DNA from: Anaerolineales bacterium
GTDB lineage: Bacteria > Chloroflexota > Anaerolineae > 4572-78 > J111
Length of the DNA stretch: 64,000 nucleotides
Assembly: GCA_015075405.1 (NCBI GenBank)
Contig: JABTUK010000001.1
Location: 1,488,001 to 1,552,000 of the forward strand
Reading direction: 5' to 3'
In this document: in pieces, positions 1-8,310 of the stretch
Numbering within the stretch: position 1 is the first letter of the stretch
How the letters are laid out: the number at the start of each line of letters is the position of its first letter
Notes under the pieces: generated by a model
The model's input: only the letters and a program-made list of their open reading frames with translations
What the model was told of the DNA's origin: nothing
Databases searched by the model: none
Position numbers and translations under genes: made by a program

Positions 1-924
1 GCCGTAAGCCAAATTGGCCAGAAGCGGGTCGCCGGGGAAGGGGCTGGACAGGGTCCGCAGGGTCATCAACTCGTTCCGTTTGACCGCCTCATCAAAGATG
101 GGCGCAAAATCATCCACCAACTGCTCGGTATCCTCATTGTAAACGGCAATGCCCTCGTCGAGCCAGCGGGGCAGGCCGCGATAAGGGTTGTTGGTGGCCT
201 GGTGGATGACCAGATGGCTCATCTCGTGGGTGGTGGCCCGTAACCCCCAATCCAACTGGCTGGGATGCACCCCAATCACCACCACCCCAAAGGTGGTAAA
301 CGCCTGCCCGCCGGTCCACTCCTGGGCGCTGGAAGAAAGCGCGCGCAGTAAATCTTCATGGCTGGCGTAGATAAACACTTTGATCGGGTCTTCCAGGCTG
401 ATGCCGACATCGCTGGCCAAAGTATCCAGGGCGACATTGGCCCGGTCAAAGAGGGCCTGTCCAAAGCTGTCGTTTCCTTCATACCAGTACAGCGTCAGCC
501 GGTCATTTTGCAGGGTTTGCCACTCATACCGATTATCCAGGTAGAGATAGGTCTGCTTTTCGGTTCTGAGTTCATTGCCGGCGGCGTCAACAATTTTCCA
601 CCAGTAGTTCAGTTCGGTGCCGGGCGGCATGTAATTTTCCGGCTTGGTCTGGTCAATTTTGAATTCGGCCTCAATCGAAGCGCCCGGTGTAAACTCAGCC
701 TCATTGCGTGAGGTGGCTAACTGCCCAACGACCTGATAGAGCAGGTCGGCCTCGACAATTTTAACCGCGCTGCTGGCGTTCAAGGTGAAGGTTAGATGCT
801 CTCGAAAATTAGCCTCCACCCCTTCATCAACAACTTGAATGGCCTCTTGGGCGGCCACACCGGGGACAACAGCAAGACCCAAAATTAAGAAAGCCAGGCT
901 TATGGTTTGATACATCCGCTTCAT
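1..924 (-). CDS. Secreted gluzincin-type metalloprotease (peptidase MA-like), 3' end outside window
   Basis: The reading frame opens at the ATG at 924 and runs off the window edge after 308 codons, so the C-terminus is missing. Residues 1-25 form a signal peptide (basic start, hydrophobic core, cleavage near VAAQEA). Residues 26-150 look like a beta-rich N-terminal domain. A zinc-protease core follows: HEMSH at 233-237 gives the HExxH motif, and WLDEG at 254-258 supplies a Glu 20 residues further on as the probable third ligand. This spacing is that of gluzincins of the peptidase-MA-like group that Chloroflexota often carry as exported proteins. I infer zinc-dependent hydrolysis outside the membrane; the substrate is unknown. 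A repeat separates it from the Trm112 gene upstream. Confidence 0.8.
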   Translation of the reverse strand, partial: MKRMYQTISLAFLILGLAVVPGVAAQEAIQVVDEGVEANFREHLTFTLNASSAVKIVEADLLYQVVGQLATSRNEAEFTPGASIEAEFKIDQTKPENYMPPGTELNYWWKIVDAAGNELRTEKQTYLYLDNRYEWQTLQNDRLTLYWYEGNDSFGQALFDRANVALDTLASDVGISLEDPIKVFIYASHEDLLRALSSSAQEWTGGQAFTTFGVVVIGVHPSQLDWGLRATTHEMSHLVIHQATNNPYRGLPRWLDEGIAVYNEDTEQLVDDFAPIFDEAVKRNELMTLRTLSSPFPGDPLLANLAYG

Positions 925-940
925 TTTTTATCCTTTGACG

Positions 941-1068
941 TAACTGCTCAGGCATGTTCATTTCGACCGGAGGGAGAAATCCCCAACTCCTTACTTTTAA
1001 TTGTTGCGCCTTGAGGATTTCTCGCTCCTTCGTCGCTCGAAATGACATGAGCCTGAGTAGTAATCCTT
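941..1068. repeat. Imperfect inverted repeat, dispersed family A
   Basis: The left arm starts at TAACTGCTCAGGC and continues through CATTTCGA to GAGAAATCC. The right arm reads GGATTTCTCG, then TCGAAATGACATG and GCCTGAGTAG, which is the complement of the left arm with a few indels. A half copy of the same sequence lies at 60820-60870. It fills the gap between the protease and the Trm112 gene. It has no T-run, so it is better read as a mobile-hairpin relic than as a terminator. Confidence 0.6.
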
Positions 1069-1075
1069 TGACTAA

Positions 1076-1330
1076 CTATTCCACCAATTTACCTGGCTGG
1101 GGCAAATCGGCTACGGCGGTGTTGATCCACTTGTCGCCCTCGTCAATCAACATCACCGGGATATCTTCTTTGATGGGATATTTGCGACCACAATCCGCTT
1201 CCTGACAGACCAGCCAGGTCCCGTTTTTAACCAGTTCCAGCCGGCCCGGGTCATCGCCGGGTTTGCGGGTTGCGCCGCTAACGCAGTAAGGGCAGCGCAG
1301 AATTTCTAATAAATCGGTAGCAACAGCCAT
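1076..1330 (-). CDS. Trm112-like zinc-ribbon protein
   Basis: An 84-residue protein of the Trm112/UPF0434 family. It begins with the family signature 'LLEILRCPYC' and has a second cysteine pair (C..A-D-C) after 'WLVC', which could bind one zinc. The phrase 'KYPIKEDIPVMLID' is the typical family ending. Trm112 proteins act as small activating subunits of methyltransferases in archaea and eukaryotes; in bacteria the partner is often unknown, so the role here is inferred from family only. Length is normal for the family. It is a single gene on the minus strand, preceded by a low-complexity hairpin region and followed by repeat family A. Confidence 0.8.
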   Translation of the reverse strand: MAVATDLLEILRCPYCVSGATRKPGDDPGRLELVKNGTWLVCQEADCGRKYPIKEDIPVMLIDEGDKWINTAVADLPQPGKLVE

Positions 1331-1346
1331 GCCTCAAATCTCCTTG

Positions 1347-1421
1347 AAAATAGTAGACGGTAGAAGGTAGACGGTAGACAGGGAAATCATACGGCTCTGC
1401 GACCTTGCTACCTGCTACCTT
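1347..1421. repeat. Low-complexity hairpin region (GTAGACGG / GCTACC words)
   Basis: The sequence repeats the words GTAGACGGTAGA and GGTAGACGGTAGACA, then TTGCTACCTGCTACC. The purine-rich half is partly complementary to the pyrimidine-rich half. Similar word-repeat hairpins occur at many gene borders in this window. Nothing else is seen between the Trm112 gene and the terminator at 1494 except AT-rich DNA. Confidence 0.5.
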
Positions 1422-1493
1422 TTCATTATCGGTGGTGTACCACAAGTTTATAAACAAATTACTGAAATAGTATAACCACAATTAAGAGAGAAA

Positions 1494-1527
1494 CAAAAAA
1501 TCCAGAGACGATTAGACTGCCTCTGGA
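1494..1527 (-). terminator. Rho-independent terminator of the cNMP-binding gene
   Basis: On the minus strand, TCCAGAG, a 13-nt loop and CTCTGGA make a perfect 7-bp stem followed directly by six T residues. It sits about 30 nt past the stop codon of the gene at 1558-4752. Confidence 0.75.
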
Positions 1528-1557
1528 CTCTGGCTCATTCCAAAACTTTGGCTCAGG

Positions 1558-4500
1558 CTAGAATGTGCGCTGGAAGATGACCTCGTAAGATTGGTGGTAG
1601 AGCGAGTTGGCTGTACCGTCTTCGCCACAGGCTTCGTTGACGCCGTAATCGGGGGTAATGCCCTGAGCAATCTGGCTGGTGCCCCCTTGAACTTCAACCA
1701 TGTAAGTACCCTTGAACATGGCAAAATCAATATGCCCAGGCTCCAACTGGCCCAGCAGATTCTGCTTGGTTTCGGTTTTGGCAATTACAAAGCCATCTTC
1801 AACCGGGGCCCATTGAATTTTGACCGGCACCCCATTGATACCTTGACCGCTGGCGTCAATCACATGGACAAAAATATGGTGCTTACCGTGATTTTCACAG
1901 GGGGTCAATTGGCGAATACTGACCAGGGCAAAGTCCACATCAGGCGTTGGGGTTGCTTCGGGGGTGGGGGTATCGGTGGGCGGCAGGGGCGCGCGGGTAA
2001 AGGCGCGGGTGGGCGTGCTGGTAGGCGTAGGTGTAAAAATAGGTGTGGGCGTCTCGGTTGGGGTGGCAGTGTTAGTCGGCGTGGGCGTCGAGGTAGGAAT
2101 GGGCGTTTCTGTTACCGTTGAGGTTGGGGTGGGCGTCTCGGTCGGTGTGGCCGTCTCCGTGGGTGTGGGCGTAGCTGTTTCCACAAACGGTAGGGCGGCC
2201 ATCGCCCCGACGGCGCCATCTTGACGAACCTGATTGACAATGCTGCGGTTATCGCCGGGTAAAGCGCCGTTATCTTCAAAATTGGCCGCCAGGGCCTGGA
2301 TAATCCACGAGGGGGCCATAATGCCGCACAGCCAGATGATAATCAGCAAAAAGGCCAGCAGCCGCAGTTTAGCCCCCAGGCTGCGTTTGGCAAACCAGAC
2401 CGAAAAGCTGTTGCGATACTGCCCAATGCGCCGATTCGACATCGAGCGCGGCATCATCCGGCGCGGGTCACTGCCTTCCCGGCGAGATTGGGGAATCGCT
2501 TGCGGCGCACTCAGCAGGAGTGGCTGCGATTGCGGGCGCGGCGTAGTCGGACCTTCAACCGTAGGCCGGCGGGCCTTTTCTCGGCGGGCCTGGGGTTGGT
2601 TTTGTTTTGAGACCGGTTTGGACCGGCCCGCCGGAGCCGGGCGGGAGTCCCCTTTTCTGGTTCTTTTTTGGGGGCCGCTTTTCTCTCGTCCTGGCGCGGG
2701 TTCGGGCCGCTGGACAGGCATAGATTGGGTTGGCTGTGAGAAACCGCTGGAGCGAATGGGCGGCATGCCCATCGTATTTTGGGAATGAATCGGGGGACGC
2801 TGCGGCGGCATGCTCTGGGTAAACTGCGAGTGCGGCGACGGGCCGGGCTGCGGACTGCGCGGGACAGGTTTAATCGCCTGCGTATGCTGCGAATGAATGG
2901 GCGGCGGTTGTGGCGGCGACGGGATTTGCGGCGGCAGGGCGCGCATAGGGCGCGAGGCCGGCCCTGGACCCACCCGGTGCAGCCGAACTGGCGGCATAGG
3001 CCGCGAGGGATTGACCGGGCCAACCGGCGGACCAAAAGATGACGGGGGGCCAGGCTGGAAAGGCGGCGCAGCGGCTGGCCCGGTTCCGGGGGGCAGCCCT
3101 CGCTGAGGGGCGGTTCCGCGCAGGCGGTTCATGGTCTGTTCCAATCGCTCGCTCAGGATGCGGGTAAAGGTGACAGCCAGGGCCGGGTAGCGGTGCAAAA
3201 AGTCGTCAAAATCGCTTTTGGTCAGCACCCAGATATCGGTTTCAACCAGGGCGTAGGCGGTGGTCGGGTGGCCTTTGCCGGAAAGCAAGGCGATTTCGCC
3301 AAAAAAATCACTCTGGCCCAAAGTTTCCAGCAGCAGCGGGCCTTGCATAGTATTGGCCCAATGTTCTACCTGGCCCCGCTCGATAAAGTACATCTCGTCG
3401 CTGGAGCGGCCCTCGTAATAAATAGCACTGCCGGGTTGATACCGGCGCGGCTGCAACCGGGCCGACAGTTCATCCAACTGCATGCGCGACAGGCCGCCCA
3501 ACAAAGCCACTTTTTTGAGGTGCGGCTCGATGGAATAGGTATCTGAAGCATTGAAGCTTTCGCGCAGGGCGCGGCTGAGAGCCACACTGAGCTGCGGATA
3601 TTTAACCAGCAGATGGTCAAAATCAGCCCGATAAAGCCCCCACAGGTTGGTGGGCGCGGTAGCATAGGCAGTGAAGGAGCGGGTTTTGCCGGTCAGCAAA
3701 ACCGTTTCGCCAAAATAATCGCTGTCCACAAAACGGCCTACCAATTCGCGCGGTTTGCCGGGCGTTTCGGTAATCGCTTCAATCGAGCCGGAATCTACAA
3801 TGTACATCGCTTCGCCCGGATCGCCCTGGTTGAAAACCGTTTCACCGGCAGGGATATGGCGCAGCAGCAACAGCCGGGCCACATCGCCGAGGGCGTCTTT
3901 GGGCAAATCTTTGAAAAGCGGGATGCGCTTGAGGATTTTGATAGCTTCGGCCTGGTCGGCCGCAGTAAGACTGGAGCGCAGGTTGCGGCTGAGATTGGAT
4001 TTAATGGAAGGATTAGTTTCGGTCAGGCTGGCAAAATCGGTGGGGCTAAGTTGCCACAGGATAACCTCGCTGGCGGCCTGGGCGGTATTAGAGTGCGGCT
4101 TGTTAGACAACACCGCCATTTCGCCAAAAGCTTCGCCTTCGGCCAGTTCAGTGTAATCCGCGTCGGTTTCGCCCAGAAGCCTTACCGTGCCCTGCTCGAT
4201 AAAAAACAGGCCGGTAGGCAAGTCGCCGCTGCGGTAGATAGCTTCGCCGATAAAGTAGCGCTGCGGGGTGAGGTGCTGGGCCAGCAGGCTGCGCTCGCGG
4301 TCGGATAGATTTTCCAGCAGGGGGATGTCGGCCAGTTGTTGGGCCAGGCGTTTTTGATATTGGGCAATGCCCGCCCCAAAGGCCAGGCCCAGGTGCAGGC
4401 CAATTTCGGGGCGCTCGGCGATGAGATTGGCCAGGGCGTTGTTGTCCAGCGCCAGCAGAACGGCATTGCCGGTGGCGCGGGCGGTCAGGGCGTAGGGCCG

Positions 4501-4752
4501 GCCCAGAAAAAAGTCGGTTTCGCCCAACAGACTGCCGGGGCCCAGGTTAGCCACCACCGGCCCTTTATCGTCGGCGGTAAGCTTGACCCAGCCCTCTTTG
4601 ACCAGGTAGAGGGCGCTGCTTTCGCCCCCTTTAATAAAGATGGACTCGTTGGGCTGGTAATCTTCGGGCCGCAGCCGTTTGCCGATGGCCCGTTGTTCTT
4701 CTTCGGTCAAATCGGCAAAAAGCGGCGTATTTTTGATAAAGTTTTCGTTCAA
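1558..4752 (-). CDS. Membrane protein with four cyclic-nucleotide-binding domains, Thr-Pro linker and Ig-like tail
   Basis: 1064 residues. Four CAP-type cNMP-binding domains stand in tandem at about 1-130, 140-262, 272-400 and 414-540. Each has the glycine-rich phosphate cassette ([34 protein letters not shown]). Only the third keeps an Arg in the usual ligand-contact position (GKTRSF); the second and fourth have His nearby, so some domains may not bind nucleotide. Residues 545-730 are very rich in Pro, Gln and Arg. One membrane helix lies at about 787-807, a Thr-Pro repeat at 857-934, and a C-terminal Ig-like domain at 935-1064. The layout predicts cytoplasmic sensing joined to an extracellular domain. 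The C-terminal domain resembles that of the neighbour at 4934. No catalytic domain is visible. Confidence 0.85.
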   Translation of the reverse strand: MNENFIKNTPLFADLTEEEQRAIGKRLRPEDYQPNESIFIKGGESSALYLVKEGWVKLTADDKGPVVANLGPGSLLGETDFFLGRPYALTARATGNAVLLALDNNALANLIAERPEIGLHLGLAFGAGIAQYQKRLAQQLADIPLLENLSDRERSLLAQHLTPQRYFIGEAIYRSGDLPTGLFFIEQGTVRLLGETDADYTELAEGEAFGEMAVLSNKPHSNTAQAASEVILWQLSPTDFASLTETNPSIKSNLSRNLRSSLTAADQAEAIKILKRIPLFKDLPKDALGDVARLLLLRHIPAGETVFNQGDPGEAMYIVDSGSIEAITETPGKPRELVGRFVDSDYFGETVLLTGKTRSFTAYATAPTNLWGLYRADFDHLLVKYPQLSVALSRALRESFNASDTYSIEPHLKKVALLGGLSRMQLDELSARLQPRRYQPGSAIYYEGRSSDEMYFIERGQVEHWANTMQGPLLLETLGQSDFFGEIALLSGKGHPTTAYALVETDIWVLTKSDFDDFLHRYPALAVTFTRILSERLEQTMNRLRGTAPQRGLPPGTGPAAAPPFQPGPPSSFGPPVGPVNPSRPMPPVRLHRVGPGPASRPMRALPPQIPSPPQPPPIHSQHTQAIKPVPRSPQPGPSPHSQFTQSMPPQRPPIHSQNTMGMPPIRSSGFSQPTQSMPVQRPEPAPGREKSGPQKRTRKGDSRPAPAGRSKPVSKQNQPQARREKARRPTVEGPTTPRPQSQPLLLSAPQAIPQSRREGSDPRRMMPRSMSNRRIGQYRNSFSVWFAKRSLGAKLRLLAFLLIIIWLCGIMAPSWIIQALAANFEDNGALPGDNRSIVNQVRQDGAVGAMAALPFVETATPTPTETATPTETPTPTSTVTETPIPTSTPTPTNTATPTETPTPIFTPTPTSTPTRAFTRAPLPPTDTPTPEATPTPDVDFALVSIRQLTPCENHGKHHIFVHVIDASGQGINGVPVKIQWAPVEDGFVIAKTETKQNLLGQLEPGHIDFAMFKGTYMVEVQGGTSQIAQGITPDYGVNEACGEDGTANSLYHQSYEVIFQRTF

Positions 4753-4764
4753 TGCAAAACCTTC

Positions 4765-4925
4765 CCTCTTGGGTTTTAGATTTTGAATGGGTTGGTTTTA
4801 TCCAAAATCTAAAATCCAAAATCGTCGCAAGTAGGCACACCGATTTACGATTTTGGATTTACGATTTACGATTGGGTTTTTCGGCCACAATCGTAAATCT
4901 GAAATCGCAAATCGTAAATCGCTGG
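4765..4925. repeat. Low-complexity hairpin region (AATCGTAAATC / CCAAAATC words)
   Basis: Almost the whole 181-base gap is made of variations of AAAATCTAAAATCC, GATTTACGATT and AATCGTAAATCG in both orientations, so it can fold into several alternative hairpins. It is the longest of the window's word-repeat regions. No promoter or gene was recognised inside it. Confidence 0.55.
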
Positions 4926-4933
4926 GTTCCCCC

Positions 4934-5818
4934 CTACCTGCTGACGCCTTGCTCAAAAACAATTTGCCAGGATGGGTCAATTCCCGCCGGCAAATTGGCG
5001 CACAGAATGTCGCCGCTGAGAGACACTTCGGGTACAGCGCCTTCAGCCGCAACGCTCACTAATTTGATTTGATAACGTTCATCCGGCGCCATCTGAAAAT
5101 CGGCATAACCGGGGTCTACATCGGGCTTGAAGCCGGTAAACAGGCGGTCTTCGCCGCCAGCCCAACTGACCATAATTTCAACGCCGGGCACACCTACGCC
5201 TAGTCTATCACGAACATAGATTCTTAGCAATCCACCGTTGGTCTCATCACACAAAACCACCGATTGAGCAACTCCAAAAGGCGAGTCAGGCCCGACGGTA
5301 GGCGTTGGGGTTGGGGTGGGGGTGCGGGTCGGCCTGCGGGTAGGGGTCAGGGTCGGGGTAGGGGTCAGGGTCGGGCGACGGGTGGAGGTGGCCGTTGGGA
5401 TGAGAGTCGCGGGGGTTGGGGTTTGGGTAGGACGCGGCGTAGGGGTGGGCGCAAGGGTTGGGGTGGAGGTCGGCGTAGGGGTGGGCGTAGCCAAAAAGGC
5501 GACCATCGGTCTTGTGGTCAGGCCCAAGGCGTCGGCCAGGGTGACAAAGGCGATAATATCGCGCGGGTCCCGTTCTTCGGCGATGTAACGCTCGGTCACA
5601 TGAACCAACAGCTGACCCACTTCCGGTTGTTCCAGGCTGGCTAATCTGGCTTGCGCCCGTTCTTCATCGCGCTCGTGGAAAAAAGCAGCGGCGATGAGCC
5701 GCAGGTAAACTTCCTTGTGGGCGAGTCGCAAATCCGCCGGGCCGATGGGCAGCGGGCGCGGGTCGAGTACCCAGCCATACACCAGCGAGAGCGCCAGGCC
5801 GATGACAAACCCAAACAA
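4934..5818 (-). CDS. Single-pass membrane protein with Thr-Pro linker and Ig-like tail
   Basis: 294 residues as drawn, starting at a TTG with no ribosome-binding site. A membrane helix occupies residues 2-20, a charged helical stretch 21-105, a Thr-Pro repeat 106-176, and an Ig-like domain 180-294. That last domain shares its plan (Cys, then I-x-V, then GxGVxGV and a Trp) with the C-terminus of the cNMP-binding protein next door. The open frame continues upstream of the TTG to about 5953 and encodes a Lys- and Glu-containing cytoplasmic leader, which suggests the real start lies further 5' (see the entry at 5819-5964). It follows the same orientation as its neighbour. Function unknown; I infer an envelope-anchored protein related to that neighbour. 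Confidence 0.7.
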   Translation of the reverse strand: MFGFVIGLALSLVYGWVLDPRPLPIGPADLRLAHKEVYLRLIAAAFFHERDEERAQARLASLEQPEVGQLLVHVTERYIAEERDPRDIIAFVTLADALGLTTRPMVAFLATPTPTPTSTPTLAPTPTPRPTQTPTPATLIPTATSTRRPTLTPTPTLTPTRRPTRTPTPTPTPTVGPDSPFGVAQSVVLCDETNGGLLRIYVRDRLGVGVPGVEIMVSWAGGEDRLFTGFKPDVDPGYADFQMAPDERYQIKLVSVAAEGAVPEVSLSGDILCANLPAGIDPSWQIVFEQGVSR

Positions 5819-5964
5819 AAAACCGCCCAGCCACCAACCGCCATCCCGGCGTTTTTTGGCCGAGACCCGCCCTACTGATGCGGGCGGCAGGGGCGGAGGC
5901 GAAGCCAGGCTTTCCTCTTCCGCAACCGTTATTTCATTGTCGTCTACTTTTTTTTAATTTGCAT
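5819..5964 (-). other. Probable 5' extension of the 4934 gene, broken by an 8-A run
   Basis: On the minus strand an ATG at 5964 is preceded by AAGGG, a good ribosome-binding site. It reads Met-Gln-Ile-Lys-Lys-Lys and then hits a TAG directly after eight A residues (5948-5955). One added base would join this start to the open frame that encodes VDDNEITVAEEE, a Pro stretch, AKKRRDGG and the membrane helix. Either the assembly has an indel or the gene uses slippage. Confidence 0.5.
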
Positions 5965-6022
5965 GGCCCTTGAGTAAGCGTTGACCTCAGACGGCCTATC
6001 TTACGTATAACCTCCAATAATG

Positions 6023-6145
6023 TCAAATTCTTAATTCAGGCGGCTCATTGATGTGTTCAGAAATCAGCAAGGCCGCCCGCGCCAGGTTGAGCTGGGCATC
6101 GGGTCGGTCCAATTCTTGGGTGAAAGCAGTTTTTGCGGAAAGCAT
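6023..6145 (-). pseudogene. 40-codon remnant resembling the N-terminus of a SirB1/transglutaminase-like protein
   Basis: An ATG at 6145 opens a 40-codon frame with 'RPDAQLNLARAALLISEH', the kind of helix found at the start of SirB1-family (transglutaminase-like, TPR) proteins. The frame stops at TGA and no continuation is visible in any frame. I read it as the leftover of a deleted gene. A real 40-residue peptide cannot be excluded. Confidence 0.35.
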
Positions 6146-6149
6146 TATC

Positions 6150-6232
6150 AGTTCTTTCAGTGATCAGTTATCAGTAATCAGTGGTTAGCGTTCTTCCCCG
6201 TCTACCGTCTACCGTTTGCCGTCTACTACATA
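6150..6232. repeat. Low-complexity repeat overlapping the 3' end of the HAD gene
   Basis: The words CAGTTATCAGTAATCAGT and CCGTCTACCGTCTACCG repeat here. The last codons and the TAG stop of the HAD-hydrolase gene fall inside the GTAGACGG words, so the repeat appears to have trimmed or supplied the end of that gene. Confidence 0.5.
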
Positions 6233-6946
6233 AGGAATGACTTGCTCCAAATCGGTGATGCGGTGAACTCCATCCGGCAGATTTTCCGGCGCGGGCTGGG
6301 CGGAACGGTCGCACCAGAGGCCGAGGCCGTACCCGGCGGTAATTGCGCCGAGGGCGTCCACCTCCAGGTTGTCGCCCACGTATAAACAATGCTCGATGGG
6401 AATTTGAAGCCGAGACGCCGCTTGTCTAAAAATAGCCGGTTCGGGCTTGTAGAGGTCCAGCTCGCCGCTGATAAGAATAGTTTCCGGGGAAACAAAGGCG
6501 CCCAGTTCCGCTTCGATGACCGGCCTGATGGCGGGCGAGTGGTTGGTGATAATGCCCAGGGGAACGCCCTGCGCGGCCAGCGCGCGAAAAGTGGGCAGGG
6601 TGTCCGGGTAAAAAACAAAGGCCAGATGGGCGTAGGCGTTATAAACCTGCTCACCCAGGTCAGCCGATGGCTGTGGGTGGTCGAGCAGCGCCAAAAGCTG
6701 CTGGTAATAAACAATCAAGCCTTCTTTGGTTTGGGGGGCCAGCGGGCCGGGTAACTGCCCTTGTTCGATACGCGCCTGGCGCTGCGCTCTGGCGGCTTCA
6801 ATAGCTTCCATAGAATAGTTCAACCCGACGTGCCGCAGCAGCGCCGCTGTCCGCTCCACCGAGGAGATGTTGCCCAGGGCTGCGCCCAGGGTCATATCCC
6901 AATCAAAAAGAACTGCTTTGATGTTGGGTTGAGTAGTGTGGTTCAT
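6209..6946 (-). CDS. HAD-superfamily phosphatase
   Basis: About 245 residues from the preferred ATG at 6946. The frame is open to 7018, but those extra 24 codons come from a GGAAGG-type repeat and are unlikely to be translated. All four HAD motifs are present: DWDMT (nucleophile and acid Asp), ITNHS (Thr of motif II), KPEPAIF (Lys of motif III) and GDNLEVD (motif IV metal ligands). The cap between motifs I and II is helical (C1 type), as in phosphoglycolate-phosphatase or pyrimidine-nucleotidase-like enzymes. It should remove phosphate from a small metabolite in the cytoplasm with Mg2+; the substrate cannot be told. Its 3' end lies in a repeat. Confidence 0.85.
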   Translation of the reverse strand: MNHTTQPNIKAVLFDWDMTLGAALGNISSVERTAALLRHVGLNYSMEAIEAARAQRQARIEQGQLPGPLAPQTKEGLIVYYQQLLALLDHPQPSADLGEQVYNAYAHLAFVFYPDTLPTFRALAAQGVPLGIITNHSPAIRPVIEAELGAFVSPETILISGELDLYKPEPAIFRQAASRLQIPIEHCLYVGDNLEVDALGAITAGYGLGLWCDRSAQPAPENLPDGVHRITDLEQVIPYVVDGKR

Positions 6947-6954
6947 CAGTTTTA

Positions 6955-7019
6955 TGGGGAAGGTTGGAAGGTTGGTAAAAATCCAACCTTCCAGCCTTCC
7001 ATTCTTCCATCCCTCCAAC
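6955..7019. repeat. Low-complexity hairpin (GGAAGGTTGG / CCAACCTTCC)
   Basis: The words GGAAGGTTGGAAGGTTGG are followed by CCAACCTTCCAGCCTTCC, giving a strong imperfect hairpin between the LysM gene and the HAD gene. Part of it is open in the HAD frame and creates a false N-terminal extension. Confidence 0.6.
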
Positions 7020-7021
7020 TT

Positions 7022-7915
7022 TTACTTTCTTTTGTTCGGAATAATCAACTTCTGCCCGCTGCGAATGAATCGCTCATCCTCCAGGCCGTTGCGCGTAACC
7101 AATGCTTCGATGGTGACGCCGAACTGCAAGGCGATGCCGCCCAGGGTATCGCCGGATTGGACAATATAGACGCGCGGGGTGGGGCTGGGGGTTGGGGTGG
7201 GCGGCGGGCTGGCGTCGGTGGGCCGGATGACGGCTTCCTGGGTAAAGCGGAAACTGTTGAGCATGGCTTGAAAGACTGCTTTGGCCGCCGGCCACTCTTC
7301 TGCTGAAGCCACTGCCACCACAAAGTAGCCGACCTCATTGTGGCTGGCTGTGGCCACCCTGGCTAAACCCGGCTGACCGGCAGCCCCATCCTCAAAGGAT
7401 AAATCCACCATCGTCCAGGAAATTCCGGCGACCGTAGCCACACCCTGATTGGAGCGTTTGGTATTGGCTGGAAAGTCAGTTAAAATATTGGCAAGGATTT
7501 GAGCCGGCTCAAAGCTGCCGTCGGCGGGAATGCCGACCCAGAGGGCCGGTTCGGCCAACTGGCCCGGTTCAAGCCCGGCTATGGTTGGGGCAAAGATGAC
7601 CCGCAGCGCCGTTTCCTTTTTGCGCCAGCCAGCGGGATAATCGGCGGTGAAGCCCAGGGCCACGCTGCGAAAGGGGGTCAACTCGACCGGACCGGGGGTA
7701 ACCGCCGCCAGGGGGGCAATGGTCGGGGTTGGGCCAGGTTGAGGCCGGGGCGAAGCCCCAAAAACAGCCGCCGGATTGCTCGCCAGCGTATCGCCGGTGA
7801 GTAAAGTAATGGCGGTGACAATGACAATGGCAATGAAAGAAAAAACCAGCAGCGCCATAACAGTGATGCGGATGATGACTCCCACCGCGCTGCGCTGCCT
7901 TTTTGGCTGAAACAT
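7022..7915 (-). CDS. Membrane-anchored LysM protein with PsbP-like middle region
   Basis: 297 residues. A basic N-terminus leads into one membrane helix at about 15-37, followed by a Pro-Thr linker to about 78. Residues 80-225 resemble the PsbP-like fold often seen in exported Chloroflexota proteins ('LGFTADYPAGWRKK' opening and a 'MLNSFRF' ending). After a short Thr-Pro linker, one LysM domain fills 250-297 (YIVQSGDTLGGIALQFG and a closing LIIPNKRK). LysM binds N-acetylglucosamine polymers, so I infer attachment to the cell wall or matrix. It ends 3 bases before the repeat that separates it from the HAD gene. Confidence 0.8.
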   Translation of the reverse strand: MFQPKRQRSAVGVIIRITVMALLVFSFIAIVIVTAITLLTGDTLASNPAAVFGASPRPQPGPTPTIAPLAAVTPGPVELTPFRSVALGFTADYPAGWRKKETALRVIFAPTIAGLEPGQLAEPALWVGIPADGSFEPAQILANILTDFPANTKRSNQGVATVAGISWTMVDLSFEDGAAGQPGLARVATASHNEVGYFVVAVASAEEWPAAKAVFQAMLNSFRFTQEAVIRPTDASPPPTPTPSPTPRVYIVQSGDTLGGIALQFGVTIEALVTRNGLEDERFIRSGQKLIIPNKRK

Positions 7916-7945
7916 TGATCCGCTCCAGAGTTAACAAAGAGAGAT

Positions 7946-7985
7946 TAGAGCTTGGAGATTCAGGTTAACGATCTCCAAGCTCCCA
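7946..7985. repeat. Short hairpin (AGCTTGGAGAT / ATCTCCAAGCT)
   Basis: AGCTTGGAGAT is followed about 11 bases later by its exact complement ATCTCCAAGCT. It lies in the divergent gap between the LysM gene and msrP. No T-run follows. Confidence 0.55.
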
Positions 7986-8063
7986 ACAGATAGGTTATTT
8001 ACTTCTTATACCTATACAACTATCAGCGGCATGATACCAATTTTGGAAGTTGTTGCCAATTTT

Positions 8064-8170
8064 AGACTCAGTGGATCCAATTTTCCGAGGACGCGCAGCG
8101 GGCACGCCCACATGCCGAACACCGCCGCACGTGGGCGTGCTGGCTCCTCAAATTTGGATCCATTGAGACT
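8064..8170. repeat. Dispersed hairpin element B, copy 1
   Basis: A 107-bp element with inverted ends (AGACTCAGTGGATCCAA at left, TTGGATCCATTGAGACT at right) and a GC-rich inner hairpin (GCACGCCCACATG paired with CGCACGTGGGCGTGC). It is nearly identical to copy 3 at 61063 and similar to copy 2 at 57165. It carries no gene, so it behaves like a MITE or REP-type element. Confidence 0.8.
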
Positions 8171-8212
8171 GCTTAATAATTTGGTAATAAAGTTGGCTTA
8201 TAGTCAGGATAG

Positions 8213-8262
8213 TTGGAAATTAGAGATTGGAGATTATTTAATCTCCAATCTCCTTCTTAAAA
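8213..8262. repeat. Short hairpin (AGAGATTGGAGATT / AATCTCCAATCTCC)
   Basis: GGAGATTGGAGATTATTTAATCTCCAATCTCC-type palindrome between hairpin element B and msrP: the two arms, GATTGGAGATT and AATCTCCAATC, are exact complements. It may lie in the msrP leader. No clear promoter was recognised, and the msrP ribosome-binding site (GAGGAGG) starts about 35 bases after it. Confidence 0.5.
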
Positions 8263-8310
8263 TGTAACGAAAGTTCAGTTTGCCAGACTATCTTGGTGTG
8301 AGGAGGAATT

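Noticed and set aside
1964-2224. Open frame on the plus strand rich in Gly and Val
   Set aside because: It is the reverse of the Thr-Pro linker of the minus-strand gene at 1558; the composition is forced by that repeat. The same applies to 5264-5644 and 63533-63799.
8064-8170. Transcription terminator
   Set aside because: The hairpin has no T-run on either strand, and near-identical copies occur in different gene contexts.
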